Shown here one piece after another: positions 25,840 to 36,063 of a stretch of DNA of 40,631 nt. The DNA comes from JBLHHI01 sp047614125. GTDB taxonomy: Bacteria; Bacteroidota; Bacteroidia; NS11-12g; UBA9320. A model generated the notes under the pieces. It did not search any database, was not told the origin of the DNA, and worked only from the letters and a program-made list of their open reading frames with translations. How positions within the stretch are numbered: the stretch's first letter is position 1; each line of letters begins with the position of its first letter. Position numbers and translations under genes: made by a program. The stretch lies in the NCBI GenBank assembly GCA_047614125.1, contig JBLHHI010000011.1, positions 1-40,631 of the forward strand, written 5' to 3'.

Positions 25840-25889
25840 TGGGTCTTTGGACTACTAATACTACACTACACATACTTATTTTACCTTCG

Positions 25890-28800
25890 ATGAAAAGAAA
25901 ACTATTCAGTTTATTCACGTTTTTAATCTTGTCGCAACTCCTTTACGGTCAGTGCGGTTCTATATATATAACGGTGGATAAAACCGCGCAATGCGCTCCT
26001 GGAATTGTGAAATTTGTGGCGCACAATGTTCCTGAAAATTCTAATCTTTTGTGGAATTTAGGCAAAGGATTTACAAGTAATACCGACACCGTTTATGAGT
26101 TTTTTCTAAACGCCGCAGTAGTAGATGTTGATTTAAACATCACTTTTTCGAACAGTAAAACATGTTCTATTTCTCGAAAGGCAATGACCACAATTTTTGC
26201 CAAACCATCTGTTTCTTACCACGTTTCCAGAACCAAACTTTGTCAGGGTCCAGATACCGCAACCTTTATTAACACCACTCCGAATACCAAAGAAATTAGT
26301 TGGATTGTTGATGGAACCAACTATTCGACAGCTGGCAACAATCTCGTTCATCAATTCAAAACCATTGGGAGCAAAGAAATTGCCATGATCGTAACAGACT
26401 CTTTTGGCTGTAAAGCCATCGAAGAGTTTAAAGACGTGTTGGTAATCCATCCAAAAGTAGACATCGGTATTTCCGGCGATGATATAAGCGGATGTATTAC
26501 TAAGAATATCAACTACACATCAAGCATCAACAGCTTCGGGGAAAACATTACTCAATACGATTGGACTTTCCCAGGAGGACATATTACCAAATATCAAGGA
26601 TTAAATCCTCCAAAAATTACGTACAAACAGCCCGGCAATTTCGATGTCGGATTAAAGCTCCTAACCTCCAACGGCTGTACACATGAAGTAGTACGCGAAG
26701 CCTACGTTACGCTGGGTGATTCAACGGAATTGAAAATAGATTTTTCGGACACCTTAGTATGTTTTGGAAACACCGTAACCATAAAGACGGATTCAATAAA
26801 CAATGGGTATTTAAACTTTCAAATTGAAGGCACTCCGTTGATCGATACTTTATCCAACAACAAATTTATACTCACCTACGACCAAATTGGCACCTATGAT
26901 GTTAGTTTATTATACAATAACAACGGATGCTCTTCGTACTTAAGTGTACCCGATGCCATTCGAGTTAAAAAGGTTATTGCCGAATTTAACAGTGACGACA
27001 ATTTCCATTGTCATTTACCACATGTAACGCATTTAGACAATGTTAGCACCAATTCAGACAATGGGACATTAGCTTATCAATGGAATTACTATGATCAATC
27101 AGATACATTGGCATCTACCTCAAATTTAGAAAACGACAGCTTCGTTTCGAATGATTGGGGTGTTTTTCATGTTGAACTCATAGCAAAGGACGCATTTGGA
27201 TGTGCCGATACAATGATTAGATCGAATTTCATTCGAGTGGATAAAATTAGACCACAATATCGCAGCTACGAGCGCATAGGTTGTGTTGATCAAGAAATCA
27301 CACTCGAGTCAACCACGCCTCGCAGTTCCTACCTATCACCCGATTTTTTCTATTGGTATATTTATGATTTAGATGACAGTACAGTGTACAATGAAGGCTC
27401 TGGACATTCTATTAAACAAAGTTTTTCCAAAGAAGGCTTTTACGATGTAAGAATGGTTGCCTATAACACAATTGGTTGTAGAGATACCGCTTTTAACAAA
27501 GACTTTATTGAAATAATCAAACCAGAAATTGGCTTTAGCATCCTGAACAAAAATTCATGTGGTGGAGATTTCATAACCATTAACACCACCACGACGCCAA
27601 CACATGCAAAGTTCACTTTTGGTTTTGACGTATTAGATTCTTTTGGCAATGTTGTCTCATCCTTAGATTCTGAAACAGCACGAACCCGGAGATTTGAATA
27701 TCGAATACCTGGATCGCATGATTTACGCTATCGACACGACCTCAATGGAGGTTGTAGGGACACTTCAGATTTGACTGATGCCTTTTTCGTTAATGCAATT
27801 CAAGGTTCAATTTCTCTTTCAAACACTAACGGTTGTTTACCTTTAAACATCACCACCAAATTTGACACTATATTAAACTACCACAAAGGCAGTCCATCCG
27901 AAATAATAAATTTTCAATGGTCATCTTCTCCTGCAACTGGAGTGATTTTTGATGACCCAAATTCAGCAAATCCTGCAATCACTTTTACAGAGCCTAATGA
28001 ATACATCATTTCTCTTCGAGCCCGTAACTCTAGGGGGTGCGTAACCAAAATAAATTCTGAAATAGTTAATGCAGGAGTGGATGCCGAAATAACTTGTTTA
28101 ACGAATTCGATTTGCGCAGGCAAGAACGTGACCTACCTACGCCATCTAAACCTGCTTCCAAACTCATCTAAATGGGTGATTAGCGGAGACGGGAAATTCA
28201 ACTATACCGAATCAGGCGATACGCTGTTTCTAACACCTCTAGACAACGGCAAATACACGGTAAATCTTATTGCCGAAAAGTTTAATACTTGCTTTGACAC
28301 CGCAACTAAAGACATCGAATCTATTGTAGTGGTGAGCAATTTCGAATTGGAAAATGAAGATTTATTCTGTGCCCCTGCCTATGCTCAGTTTAAAGCAAAT
28401 TGTCAAAATGCAGATACCCTAATCTGGGATTTTGGCGATGGATCCAACTTTAAAACAACCGATACCAGTGTGGCCAACATTTATCTGAACAATACTGGAA
28501 AATCAATTGGACATACAATCTCACTAATTGCCGCTAACAACTTTGGTTGCTCAGATACGCTCATCAAACAAAACTTGGTTAAAATTATTGGCCCCGTTCC
28601 TCGTTTTGAAGTTAACAACCAAAAAGGTTGTGAAATGCTGGGTGTTGGATTTGTTGACAGAAGCGAAGGCGTTTACTCATACTTGATGAATTTTAACGAT
28701 GGGTCGGCCTTAGATTCTCTTGGCATTGGAACGCACTATTACAGCATTAGCAACGGACTAGACAGCCAAAGCTTCATTCCTTCGTTAATGGCTACCGATA

Positions 28801-30710
28801 GTCTAGGATGTTCGGCCGTTTATGTTTCTGAAGATACCATTCTTGTTAAAAAATCGCCGAAGATTAGCATTAATCTGAACACTGACAATACCTGTGTACC
28901 ATACAATATAAAGCTGCAAGCAAACACTGCTCAAGGAAGCAAGTGGAGCTGGATTCTAGATGGTGACGAAAAAGGGGTTGGGTCTAATTTGAATCTTGAT
29001 ATTACCATTCCTGGTCAACACCTGTTAGGTTTGCGAGTAGATAATAACCTAGGGTGTAACCTCACCAAAGCATTTGATTTTGTAACCTATGAACGGCCTA
29101 GTGCACGTTTGGATTTTTTCACCCCACCTTGTCTAACAGATTCAGTAAAATTCAATTTAATTGAAACTTCGCCTGAAAAAACTATAGAAAGAGTTTGGTT
29201 TCTAAATGGGACTTTGATTACCACCGGTCCAAGCAAGTTGATCCAAGTTTTTGCAGCGGAGGGTTTGAAATACATTTCAGTAGAAATAAAAGACACCAAC
29301 GGATGTAAAGCTGCAGTAATCGACAGCATTCAAGTTAATAACCCCTTGTTTAATTATACTCCAGCCATCGACTTCACATCAATAAATGCAGAAAATGACA
29401 TTGAAATTTACTGGAGCCCAACAGATGCTGCTGGTTTGAGTCATATGAGTGTTTACCACAACGATGTTGATGTTATTTATAATGCCAACCTAAACTCAGC
29501 ACTAAATACCGTTTACAACTTCCCAGATTTAAGCCAAAACAATTGTTTTACCATGACTCACACCAATATTTGTGGAACCAGTTCTGACATTAGCAATACC
29601 CATTGCCCAATGGTCTTAACCGTGCAAAAAGCTGGCTTGTTCGAGTTAAAAATTGACTGGACGGCCTACACTGGGTGGGATGAGATTGACTACTTTCAAT
29701 TGTGCAAATCAGACAATGGAATTGATTATTATGAAATTCAGCGGTTTCCTAACAACGTTTTAAGTTATGTAGACACTTCTCTTTGTGATCAAACGTATGG
29801 TTACTATGTGCGTGCGTATTACAAAGATTTTGCTTCAAACTCAAATATGGGCTTCGAAGCTCCTTTGCATAAGAATTACACCCTGTCGACTAATGTTGAA
29901 ATTGCAACGGTTCAAAACAACAACCACATTTTGATTCGTTGGAATGACGTTGAATTTGAGAAAGATTTGCAATATGCTTTGCGCAGATACAACTCAGGAA
30001 ATGGAACAATGGATTTTGAAGCCATTACCTCAGACACTTCTTACACAGACCTTGGAGTGGACGTTCAAAAAGGAAATTATGTTTACACTGTTAACACTAT
30101 TGATCATTGCTTAATAACGAATCCAAATGGAAGAAAAGGCAAGCCCATTCTTTTAACGGGTGAATATCTTGAAATGAAGAGCTATTTAACTTGGACTGAA
30201 TACGAAGATTGGTACGATGGAGTTAAATATTACCGCATTGAATTGTTAACAGAAAGTGGCTTTGAAACCATTGCAACCTTAGATGGCAACATCAGCAGTT
30301 TTGTTGACACAGAGTTTCATGCAGAATTGCAAAGTAAGTATTGCTACCGCATTATTGCAGTATCGCACAACAACCTTCAAAGTTTATCAAACGAAATATG
30401 CATTTATGGCATATCAAACTTACTCATCCCAACTGCTTTCTCGCCAAACGGTGATGGAATTAATGCGAGTTTTAAACCGTTCATGCAGTTTATGAACGTT
30501 GAAGATTTGGGAAACTATGAAACTTTCGAGTTTAAAGTCTACAACCGATGGGGCGAGTTGCTATTCATAACCAATAATGTAAACGAAGGATGGGATGGAA
30601 CTTGGTTTTCAAAACCATCACCAATTGGTGCCTATATGTACACAGTTCGTGCCAAGGGATTGGACGATAAGTTGTTCATTCAAAAGGGAATAGTTAACCT
30701 ACTTCGATAA
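25890..30710 (+). CDS. Giant secreted PKD/Ig-like repeat protein with type B (CHU_C) T9SS sorting domain
   Basis: 1606 aa from ATG 25890 (MKRKLFSLFTFLILSQLLYGQ, a clean signal peptide). The chain is a long string of PKD/Ig-like beta domains of about 80-100 residues, many with a W-x-[FL] strand such as LLWNLGKGF, YDWTFPGGH and LIWDFGDGSNF, and ending in an NxxGC or DxxGC turn. From about residue 1165 there are FN3-like units with the pattern W[TN][AE]YxxW. The C-terminal gliding-motility-associated domain runs from PTAFSPNGDG through YNRWGELLF and WDGTW to the end and directs T9SS export and surface attachment. A strong hairpin terminator follows. Probably a surface adhesin or matrix protein; its partner is unknown. 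Confidence 0.9.
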   Translation: MKRKLFSLFTFLILSQLLYGQCGSIYITVDKTAQCAPGIVKFVAHNVPENSNLLWNLGKGFTSNTDTVYEFFLNAAVVDVDLNITFSNSKTCSISRKAMTTIFAKPSVSYHVSRTKLCQGPDTATFINTTPNTKEISWIVDGTNYSTAGNNLVHQFKTIGSKEIAMIVTDSFGCKAIEEFKDVLVIHPKVDIGISGDDISGCITKNINYTSSINSFGENITQYDWTFPGGHITKYQGLNPPKITYKQPGNFDVGLKLLTSNGCTHEVVREAYVTLGDSTELKIDFSDTLVCFGNTVTIKTDSINNGYLNFQIEGTPLIDTLSNNKFILTYDQIGTYDVSLLYNNNGCSSYLSVPDAIRVKKVIAEFNSDDNFHCHLPHVTHLDNVSTNSDNGTLAYQWNYYDQSDTLASTSNLENDSFVSNDWGVFHVELIAKDAFGCADTMIRSNFIRVDKIRPQYRSYERIGCVDQEITLESTTPRSSYLSPDFFYWYIYDLDDSTVYNEGSGHSIKQSFSKEGFYDVRMVAYNTIGCRDTAFNKDFIEIIKPEIGFSILNKNSCGGDFITINTTTTPTHAKFTFGFDVLDSFGNVVSSLDSETARTRRFEYRIPGSHDLRYRHDLNGGCRDTSDLTDAFFVNAIQGSISLSNTNGCLPLNITTKFDTILNYHKGSPSEIINFQWSSSPATGVIFDDPNSANPAITFTEPNEYIISLRARNSRGCVTKINSEIVNAGVDAEITCLTNSICAGKNVTYLRHLNLLPNSSKWVISGDGKFNYTESGDTLFLTPLDNGKYTVNLIAEKFNTCFDTATKDIESIVVVSNFELENEDLFCAPAYAQFKANCQNADTLIWDFGDGSNFKTTDTSVANIYLNNTGKSIGHTISLIAANNFGCSDTLIKQNLVKIIGPVPRFEVNNQKGCEMLGVGFVDRSEGVYSYLMNFNDGSALDSLGIGTHYYSISNGLDSQSFIPSLMATDSLGCSAVYVSEDTILVKKSPKISINLNTDNTCVPYNIKLQANTAQGSKWSWILDGDEKGVGSNLNLDITIPGQHLLGLRVDNNLGCNLTKAFDFVTYERPSARLDFFTPPCLTDSVKFNLIETSPEKTIERVWFLNGTLITTGPSKLIQVFAAEGLKYISVEIKDTNGCKAAVIDSIQVNNPLFNYTPAIDFTSINAENDIEIYWSPTDAAGLSHMSVYHNDVDVIYNANLNSALNTVYNFPDLSQNNCFTMTHTNICGTSSDISNTHCPMVLTVQKAGLFELKIDWTAYTGWDEIDYFQLCKSDNGIDYYEIQRFPNNVLSYVDTSLCDQTYGYYVRAYYKDFASNSNMGFEAPLHKNYTLSTNVEIATVQNNNHILIRWNDVEFEKDLQYALRRYNSGNGTMDFEAITSDTSYTDLGVDVQKGNYVYTVNTIDHCLITNPNGRKGKPILLTGEYLEMKSYLTWTEYEDWYDGVKYYRIELLTESGFETIATLDGNISSFVDTEFHAELQSKYCYRIIAVSHNNLQSLSNEICIYGISNLLIPTAFSPNGDGINASFKPFMQFMNVEDLGNYETFEFKVYNRWGELLFITNNVNEGWDGTWFSKPSPIGAYMYTVRAKGLDDKLFIQKGIVNLLR

Positions 30711-30733
30711 AGAATTATCACTCAAAAAAAATT

Positions 30734-30767
30734 AAAGCCAATGTCTCTTAGATGTTGGCTTTTTTTT
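30734..30767 (+). terminator. Rho-independent terminator
   Basis: AAAGCCAA (30734-30741) pairs perfectly with TTGGCTTT (30755-30762) around a 13-base loop and runs into a T tract to 30767. The A tract before the stem allows extra pairing. It lies 24 bases after the stop of the giant gene and immediately before ffh. Confidence 0.8.
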
Positions 30768-30796
30768 GTGATTGTGTGCACCGTGAATTATGTTTG
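30765..30796 (+). promoter_or_regulatory. ffh promoter
   Basis: TTTG at 30765-30768, 20-base spacer, TATGTTTG at 30789-30796, a full match to the Bacteroidota promoter. Predicted start near 30803, about 10 bases before the ffh ATG at 30813. The -33 element lies in the T tract of the preceding terminator. Confidence 0.55.
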
Positions 30797-30812
30797 CACG
30801 AAATCTGAAACG

Positions 30813-32141
30813 ATGTTTGAAAATCTTAGTGAAAAATTAGAAAAAGCCTTCCAAACCCTAAAAGGTCAAGGGAAGATATCCGAAATAAACATCGCGGAAA
30901 CCGTTAAAGAAATCAGGCGAGCGCTGATTGATGCCGACGTTAACTACAAGATTGCCAAAGATTTTACCACCAGCGTTAGAGATAAGGCCATTGGCCAAAA
31001 CGTTTTAACCAGCGTTTCGCCTGGACAGTTGATGACGAAGATTGTGCACGATGAGTTGGTTGGACTCATTGGTGGCGAAACAGCCGAGGTAAATTTACAA
31101 GGAAGCCCCGCCGTTGTTCTTATTGCAGGCTTACAAGGTTCAGGTAAAACCACTTTTTCCGGCAAGTTCTCTAAGCTCATTAAAAGTAAAGGTAAAAACC
31201 CTTTGTTGGTTGCCGGCGATGTATACAGACCCGCCGCCATAGACCAGCTCAAGGTTTTGGGAGAGCAAGTAGGCGTTGAAGTTTACGCCGAATTGGAAAA
31301 TAAAAACCCCGTCGACATTGCTCAAAACGCAATAAAACACGCACGCGCTCACAATTTTGATGTTGTTATCATCGATACCGCCGGTAGATTGAGTGTGGAT
31401 GAGGTGATGATGAAGGAAATCAGCTCCGTAAAATCTGCAGTTAATCCAAATGAAATCTTATTCGTTGTGGATTCGATGACAGGTCAAGATGCCGTAAACA
31501 CAGCTAAGGCCTTTAACGATGTGCTAGACTTTAGTGGGGTTGTTCTTACCAAATTGGATGGCGATACACGAGGTGGAGCGGCCTTAACGATAAAAAGCGT
31601 TGTTAATAAACCAATTAAATACATAAGCAACGGTGAAAAAATGGATGCTATATCTGTTTTTCATCCCGATCGGATGGCCAATCGAATCTTGGGCATGGGC
31701 GATATCGTTTCGCTGGTAGAACGTGCTCAAGACAATTACGACAAAGACGAAGCTGATAAACTACAACGTAAGATTCGCAAGAATCAGTTCAACTTCAATG
31801 ATTTTTTGAGTCAGTTGGAGCAAATCAAAAAAATGGGTAACCTCAAAGATTTGATGGGCATGATTCCAGGTGTTGGCAAAGCCATGAAAGACGTCGACAT
31901 TTCGGATGACGCCTTTGTTGGTGTGGAATCAATCATAAAATCGATGACCACTAAAGAACGTGAAAATCCCGAATTAATTGATGGATCAAGGCGAAAAAGA
32001 ATTGCCAGCGGGAGCGGCAACACCATTACCGAGGTAAATAAGTTGATGAAGCAATTTGAAGAAATGCGTAAGATGATGCGATCGTTCAACAAGATGAAAC
32101 CCGGAACTCGCATGGGTAAGATGCCCAATTTGCGCAGATAA
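30813..32141 (+). CDS. ffh: Signal recognition particle protein Ffh (SRP54)
   Basis: 442 aa from ATG 30813 (MFENLSEKL); the open frame reaches back to 30741, but that runs through the upstream terminator and promoter. Ffh binds 4.5S RNA and hydrophobic signal sequences emerging from the ribosome and delivers them to FtsY at the membrane. The N domain spans residues 1-95; the GTPase domain has GLQGSGKTT (106-114), DTAGR (about 188) and TKLDGDTRGGAAL (about 247). The Met-rich M domain ends in KQFEEMRKMMRSFNKMKPG. No SRP RNA gene is visible nearby. A single-gene unit with its own promoter. Confidence 0.97.
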   Translation: MFENLSEKLEKAFQTLKGQGKISEINIAETVKEIRRALIDADVNYKIAKDFTTSVRDKAIGQNVLTSVSPGQLMTKIVHDELVGLIGGETAEVNLQGSPAVVLIAGLQGSGKTTFSGKFSKLIKSKGKNPLLVAGDVYRPAAIDQLKVLGEQVGVEVYAELENKNPVDIAQNAIKHARAHNFDVVIIDTAGRLSVDEVMMKEISSVKSAVNPNEILFVVDSMTGQDAVNTAKAFNDVLDFSGVVLTKLDGDTRGGAALTIKSVVNKPIKYISNGEKMDAISVFHPDRMANRILGMGDIVSLVERAQDNYDKDEADKLQRKIRKNQFNFNDFLSQLEQIKKMGNLKDLMGMIPGVGKAMKDVDISDDAFVGVESIIKSMTTKERENPELIDGSRRKRIASGSGNTITEVNKLMKQFEEMRKMMRSFNKMKPGTRMGKMPNLRR

Positions 32142-32241
32142 GATCTTTTCGCATCAAATACCTTTTTATGCCACAATCAAAGCAGTCGTTCCCGTAAATT
32201 TTTACAAAATGGTTAACTTAGTGGGTTATTAGTACTTTAAC

Positions 32242-35200
32242 GTGAATTCTAGATTTCTCAACGTTTTACAACCCCTTTTACTATCTGCCTTCGTTTGGCT
32301 GATGTGGGTTCCATTGGCGGCATCGCAAGACATCTTGTATGAGGTAGAATTTAACTCGGCTCAACGTACTACGTGGACCAACTCGGTGCTAAAAGGAAAT
32401 GCTGCATACGACACCTTTTCGAACTGCCCCATTAAATACACTCCCCTCGCCCCCATTGATAAAAATTGCTTGTTTTTCGAGGTATATTCTGCAGGCGAAA
32501 AAGAAGCTTCGAATGGAGATGGATTGGTTGAAAGCTCGATGATTATGAGCCCACAGCTAAATGTCCTTTTTAAAAACCAGACTTGGGTTCAGTTCGATTA
32601 TCAGTTTATTAAGCTCAGAAGTCCAGTTGTTTCTTTACTCGTTTCCACCGATACTGGAAAAACTTGGAAGAGAATATGGCGAGATAGTTTGGGTTCCATG
32701 ACGCCTGCCACTCCCAAGATTCGCATAGACCAAACCTTAAGCCTTGGCAGTAGTAGCATCTCCTTCCGACTGCACTGGCAAACAACAGACACCAACCTGC
32801 ATCAAGGCTACGTATTCTTCGACAACTTTATGATTTACAACGTTTTACCTAAAGATATTGCCGTACGAAATACAATTGGCAACTCGAAAGAGTATTGTAA
32901 AACAGGTCAAATCCAACAAAATTACCAAGTAGTTAATAAGGGATATGCTTCCATTGGGCAGCATCGAGTAATTGCCAGTTTGTACAAAAACACCTCCTTG
33001 CTGGTAGTGCAAACCGATACCTTCACAAACTTCAATCCTGGAGATTATATATTTAAAAACTTACCTGTACTTTTCGGTTTGAATTCTGGCTTTTACCGTT
33101 GGGAAATAAAAGCACTTTCTACCGACGACAACGTCAAAAATGATTCCGTTCATATTTCTTTTTATGTTGGAGATTCTCTTGCTGCTCCAACGGCAATAAA
33201 TGGTTCTCGCTGTGGATTTGGTTCGGTAGATTTAGCCGCATATGTGAGCAAAGGGAAACTTTCTTGGTTTGAACGGAATGGCACACAACCTCTTGCCGAA
33301 GGCACCTTTTTCGAAACGCCATCGCTATCTAAAACCGACACCTTCGAAGTACGAACAACATCCAAAAAAGCTCATTACGTCCACACCGGCCAAGGCCCAT
33401 ACCGATTTAACAGTGCACATAGCGGAGGAGCTTTTGTACGACTAATTGCTAAAAAAGACCTTAGAATTAAACAGCTCGGACAGCACTTTGCCAACGCCGA
33501 TTCGAGTACGGTTCAAATATTTATTAAAAAAGGGGGCTACCGAGGGTTCGAAAACAAAGCCAGCGCATGGCTCTTAAATTCAAGTAATACCATCGAAACG
33601 GATGGTTGGGGTAGCTTCGAAAAACTGGAAGTAAACAATGCATACGCATTAAGTGGCGATACGATTTCTTTCTATATAACCGGTACCGGAAAGAGCCACT
33701 ACACCTTTAAAAAGGGTGAGGTAAACATTGATAATGAGTCGTTTATATTGAAAAGTGATGTCATTACCGATAAGTCATTTAGTACAGGAAGCATGCTGTT
33801 TCCAGGCTATTCTTGGGATGGGTACATAGAGGTGGAAGAACTTTGTTTTTCGGATCCAGCCTTAGTGGAGGCGAAAATCACTTGGGTTCCCGAAGGAAGC
33901 TTCTTATTGCCAACTGCCAACTTTATTGGTGAGGTAAACGATGGAACTGCTTCCAATCCAGATCAAGTTGGAAACTTGGGTAAAGCTGCCTACACCGTAA
34001 TTGCGCCCAGCGGATTTTCATACAGTTCGTACGGCAGCACCTGGAAGGTGGATGATGTAGTGGTTCAAACGCAAACAGGTGCAGTTATTAGCAACAGCTT
34101 CTACAACATTGTGCAACCATCGGGAAACAAAGCCATGTACATTACTTTTAATCCGCAGAGCCAATGGACGGATGACCACGTAAGTATTTTGGTTCGAATT
34201 AAAGATTTGATAAATACATGCGATACAACAATATTGCGAATTGTGCGAGTAAGTGCGGCACCAAAAGCGGCTTTCTCACTCCAATCTACCCCGTGCTTAA
34301 ACCAAAATATTTTGTTTACCAATACCACTCAATCTGCTTACAATTGCACATATCAGTGGTCTTTTGACGATGGCTCAACTTCCAGCAAACTCAATCCCAC
34401 GCATGTTTTCAAAAAAGCAATTACACATGAAATCCGCCTCGTAGCCACTTCCGCTTTAGGAATCAAAGACACCTTTGTTATGCCGCTGAAAATCAATGGT
34501 TACGCTGGGTCTTCAATACGAGTAATCCATTCGTGTTTAGGAGTTCCAGCTGAGATTCAAAACACTTCCGAAAACGCGCAATTAGTGGATGCCAAATACC
34601 TTTGGTTGTATCAAACCGATACCATACTCGTCACAGCTTCAACACTTCCATTCCAACACGGTTTTGGTACCATTGGGGTTCATAAAATTCGGCTCATTGC
34701 TGACCATAAAGGATGTATTGATTCTTCGAGCAAGAACGTTTTTCAATTTGCGAACCCAGTAGCTAAATTTGATTGGCAAGGTGATTGCCAATATGAACAA
34801 GGCGACCTGATAAATTCAAGTTCGATTGAAAACAACGACAACATTGGATTTCGCTGGGAAAAAAATGGCCAACTTTTTAGCACGTTGAAAACTCCATTAC
34901 TCAATCAAAGTACCTTTGGTTGGACCGAAATAAAACTGGTTGCTGTATCGGAGTTTAATTGCAACGACACCTTTGTGCTAAAGAAAGACATCAAACCTGG
35001 GGTGTTGGCAAAGTTTGGCGTTGGATTGGCCTGTAGAAACGACTCGACCGTGTTTACAAATAAGACCCTATCCAATACCCATTCCGATGTGAGCTATAGC
35101 TGGAACTTTGGTGATCAATCGGAATCGAAAATGAACAGTCCAAAGCACTTTTACAACAACTTAGGCGAGCACATGGTGATGCTGGAGGCCCGCAAAGAAA

Positions 35201-36000
35201 ATGGATGCAGCTCAATAAAAGACTCTACAGTTGTTGTGCGTGTAGACCCGAGCGCCTTCTTTGAAGTGTCGGACGTCTGCGCTGGAGAAGCCGCTGTTTT
35301 CATCAATAAAAGCAAGCTGGAGAATAAAATTTTAAACTATTCATGGAGCTTTGGCGATGGAAACCTTTCAACGAACCACTCTCCCACTCACTTGTACAAC
35401 GATGATGGAACAACCTCATTTTTAGTTTACCTAAAAGTGTTTGTAACCGAATCGTTTTGCAAGGATGAATATTCAAAACACATTACTGTTAACGCCAACC
35501 CAAGTTGTTTGTTTTCGGCCAAATCACTTAGCAGCAACCTAAGTTATCAGTTTGCACCGCAAGATTCAAACCTCTCGTCTACTACTTGGTCGTTTCAAGG
35601 AGGCGGCAGCTCGTCAGAACGCAATCCAACGCACACCTTTCAACAAAGTGGCTCATATTTGGTTACGCTCTTTGCGCAAAACGAATTGGGTTGTACGTGC
35701 GAATCCACCATTAAACTCAATGTTGGATCTGATGCCATTCACCCCGTTTTAAAAAACGGTGTAGTCCTTTATCCTAACCCCAGTTCTCATAGCTTTTACG
35801 TTAAAACAACCCAGCCTTATAACCCCCTAAGTGCTGTGAAGGTGTATAATCTACTTGGACAAGAAATTGAAGTAGACGTACACACCAATGGCAGCGAACC
35901 ACGCTTTGATCTTGAGAATGCGGCACCAGGATTGTATTTTGTAGCATTAACCATTAATAATCAGCTGATTGTGAGTCCGTTGCGCATCGTGGCAAATTAA
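32242..36000 (+). CDS. Secreted PKD-repeat protein with type A T9SS sorting domain (tandem paralogue 1)
   Basis: 1252 aa from GTG 32242; an in-frame TAG at 32230 leaves no longer start, and the GTG gives a signal peptide ending near PLAASQ. Residues of about 30-210 form a jelly-roll (choice-of-anchor/MAM-like) domain (FDYQFIKLRSPVVSLLVSTD). Ig-like domains follow, then PKD domains at about 704 (YQWSFDDGS), 952 (YSWNFGDQS), 1033 (YSWSFGDGN) and 1113 (TTWSFQGGG). The last 80 residues are a type A T9SS domain (VVLYPNPSS, VYNLLGQEI, APGLYFVALTI). It has the same domain order as the next gene, from which it is separated by 63 bases. Probably cell-surface or released; binding target unknown. Confidence 0.9.
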   Translation: MNSRFLNVLQPLLLSAFVWLMWVPLAASQDILYEVEFNSAQRTTWTNSVLKGNAAYDTFSNCPIKYTPLAPIDKNCLFFEVYSAGEKEASNGDGLVESSMIMSPQLNVLFKNQTWVQFDYQFIKLRSPVVSLLVSTDTGKTWKRIWRDSLGSMTPATPKIRIDQTLSLGSSSISFRLHWQTTDTNLHQGYVFFDNFMIYNVLPKDIAVRNTIGNSKEYCKTGQIQQNYQVVNKGYASIGQHRVIASLYKNTSLLVVQTDTFTNFNPGDYIFKNLPVLFGLNSGFYRWEIKALSTDDNVKNDSVHISFYVGDSLAAPTAINGSRCGFGSVDLAAYVSKGKLSWFERNGTQPLAEGTFFETPSLSKTDTFEVRTTSKKAHYVHTGQGPYRFNSAHSGGAFVRLIAKKDLRIKQLGQHFANADSSTVQIFIKKGGYRGFENKASAWLLNSSNTIETDGWGSFEKLEVNNAYALSGDTISFYITGTGKSHYTFKKGEVNIDNESFILKSDVITDKSFSTGSMLFPGYSWDGYIEVEELCFSDPALVEAKITWVPEGSFLLPTANFIGEVNDGTASNPDQVGNLGKAAYTVIAPSGFSYSSYGSTWKVDDVVVQTQTGAVISNSFYNIVQPSGNKAMYITFNPQSQWTDDHVSILVRIKDLINTCDTTILRIVRVSAAPKAAFSLQSTPCLNQNILFTNTTQSAYNCTYQWSFDDGSTSSKLNPTHVFKKAITHEIRLVATSALGIKDTFVMPLKINGYAGSSIRVIHSCLGVPAEIQNTSENAQLVDAKYLWLYQTDTILVTASTLPFQHGFGTIGVHKIRLIADHKGCIDSSSKNVFQFANPVAKFDWQGDCQYEQGDLINSSSIENNDNIGFRWEKNGQLFSTLKTPLLNQSTFGWTEIKLVAVSEFNCNDTFVLKKDIKPGVLAKFGVGLACRNDSTVFTNKTLSNTHSDVSYSWNFGDQSESKMNSPKHFYNNLGEHMVMLEARKENGCSSIKDSTVVVRVDPSAFFEVSDVCAGEAAVFINKSKLENKILNYSWSFGDGNLSTNHSPTHLYNDDGTTSFLVYLKVFVTESFCKDEYSKHITVNANPSCLFSAKSLSSNLSYQFAPQDSNLSSTTWSFQGGGSSSERNPTHTFQQSGSYLVTLFAQNELGCTCESTIKLNVGSDAIHPVLKNGVVLYPNPSSHSFYVKTTQPYNPLSAVKVYNLLGQEIEVDVHTNGSEPRFDLENAAPGLYFVALTINNQLIVSPLRIVAN

Positions 36001-36040
36001 AATATTACCTTCATATTTCAATCATTCTTTACTGAATTGT

Positions 36041-36048
36041 TATATTTG
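36041..36048 (+). promoter_or_regulatory. Candidate -7 box for tandem paralogue 2
   Basis: TATATTTG in the 63-base gap between the two paralogues. Predicted start near 36055, about 9 bases before ATG 36064. No clear -33 TTG. Confidence 0.4.
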
Positions 36049-36063
36049 ATTCAAGATTCAAAC

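Noticed and set aside
25800..25889. 30-residue extension of the second giant protein
   Set aside because: It includes the -7 box, and the ATG at 25890 gives a normal signal peptide.
30741..30812. N-terminal extension of ffh with a hydrophobic start
   Set aside because: It would translate the terminator loop and the promoter; Ffh proteins begin at MFENL-type sequence and have no signal peptide.
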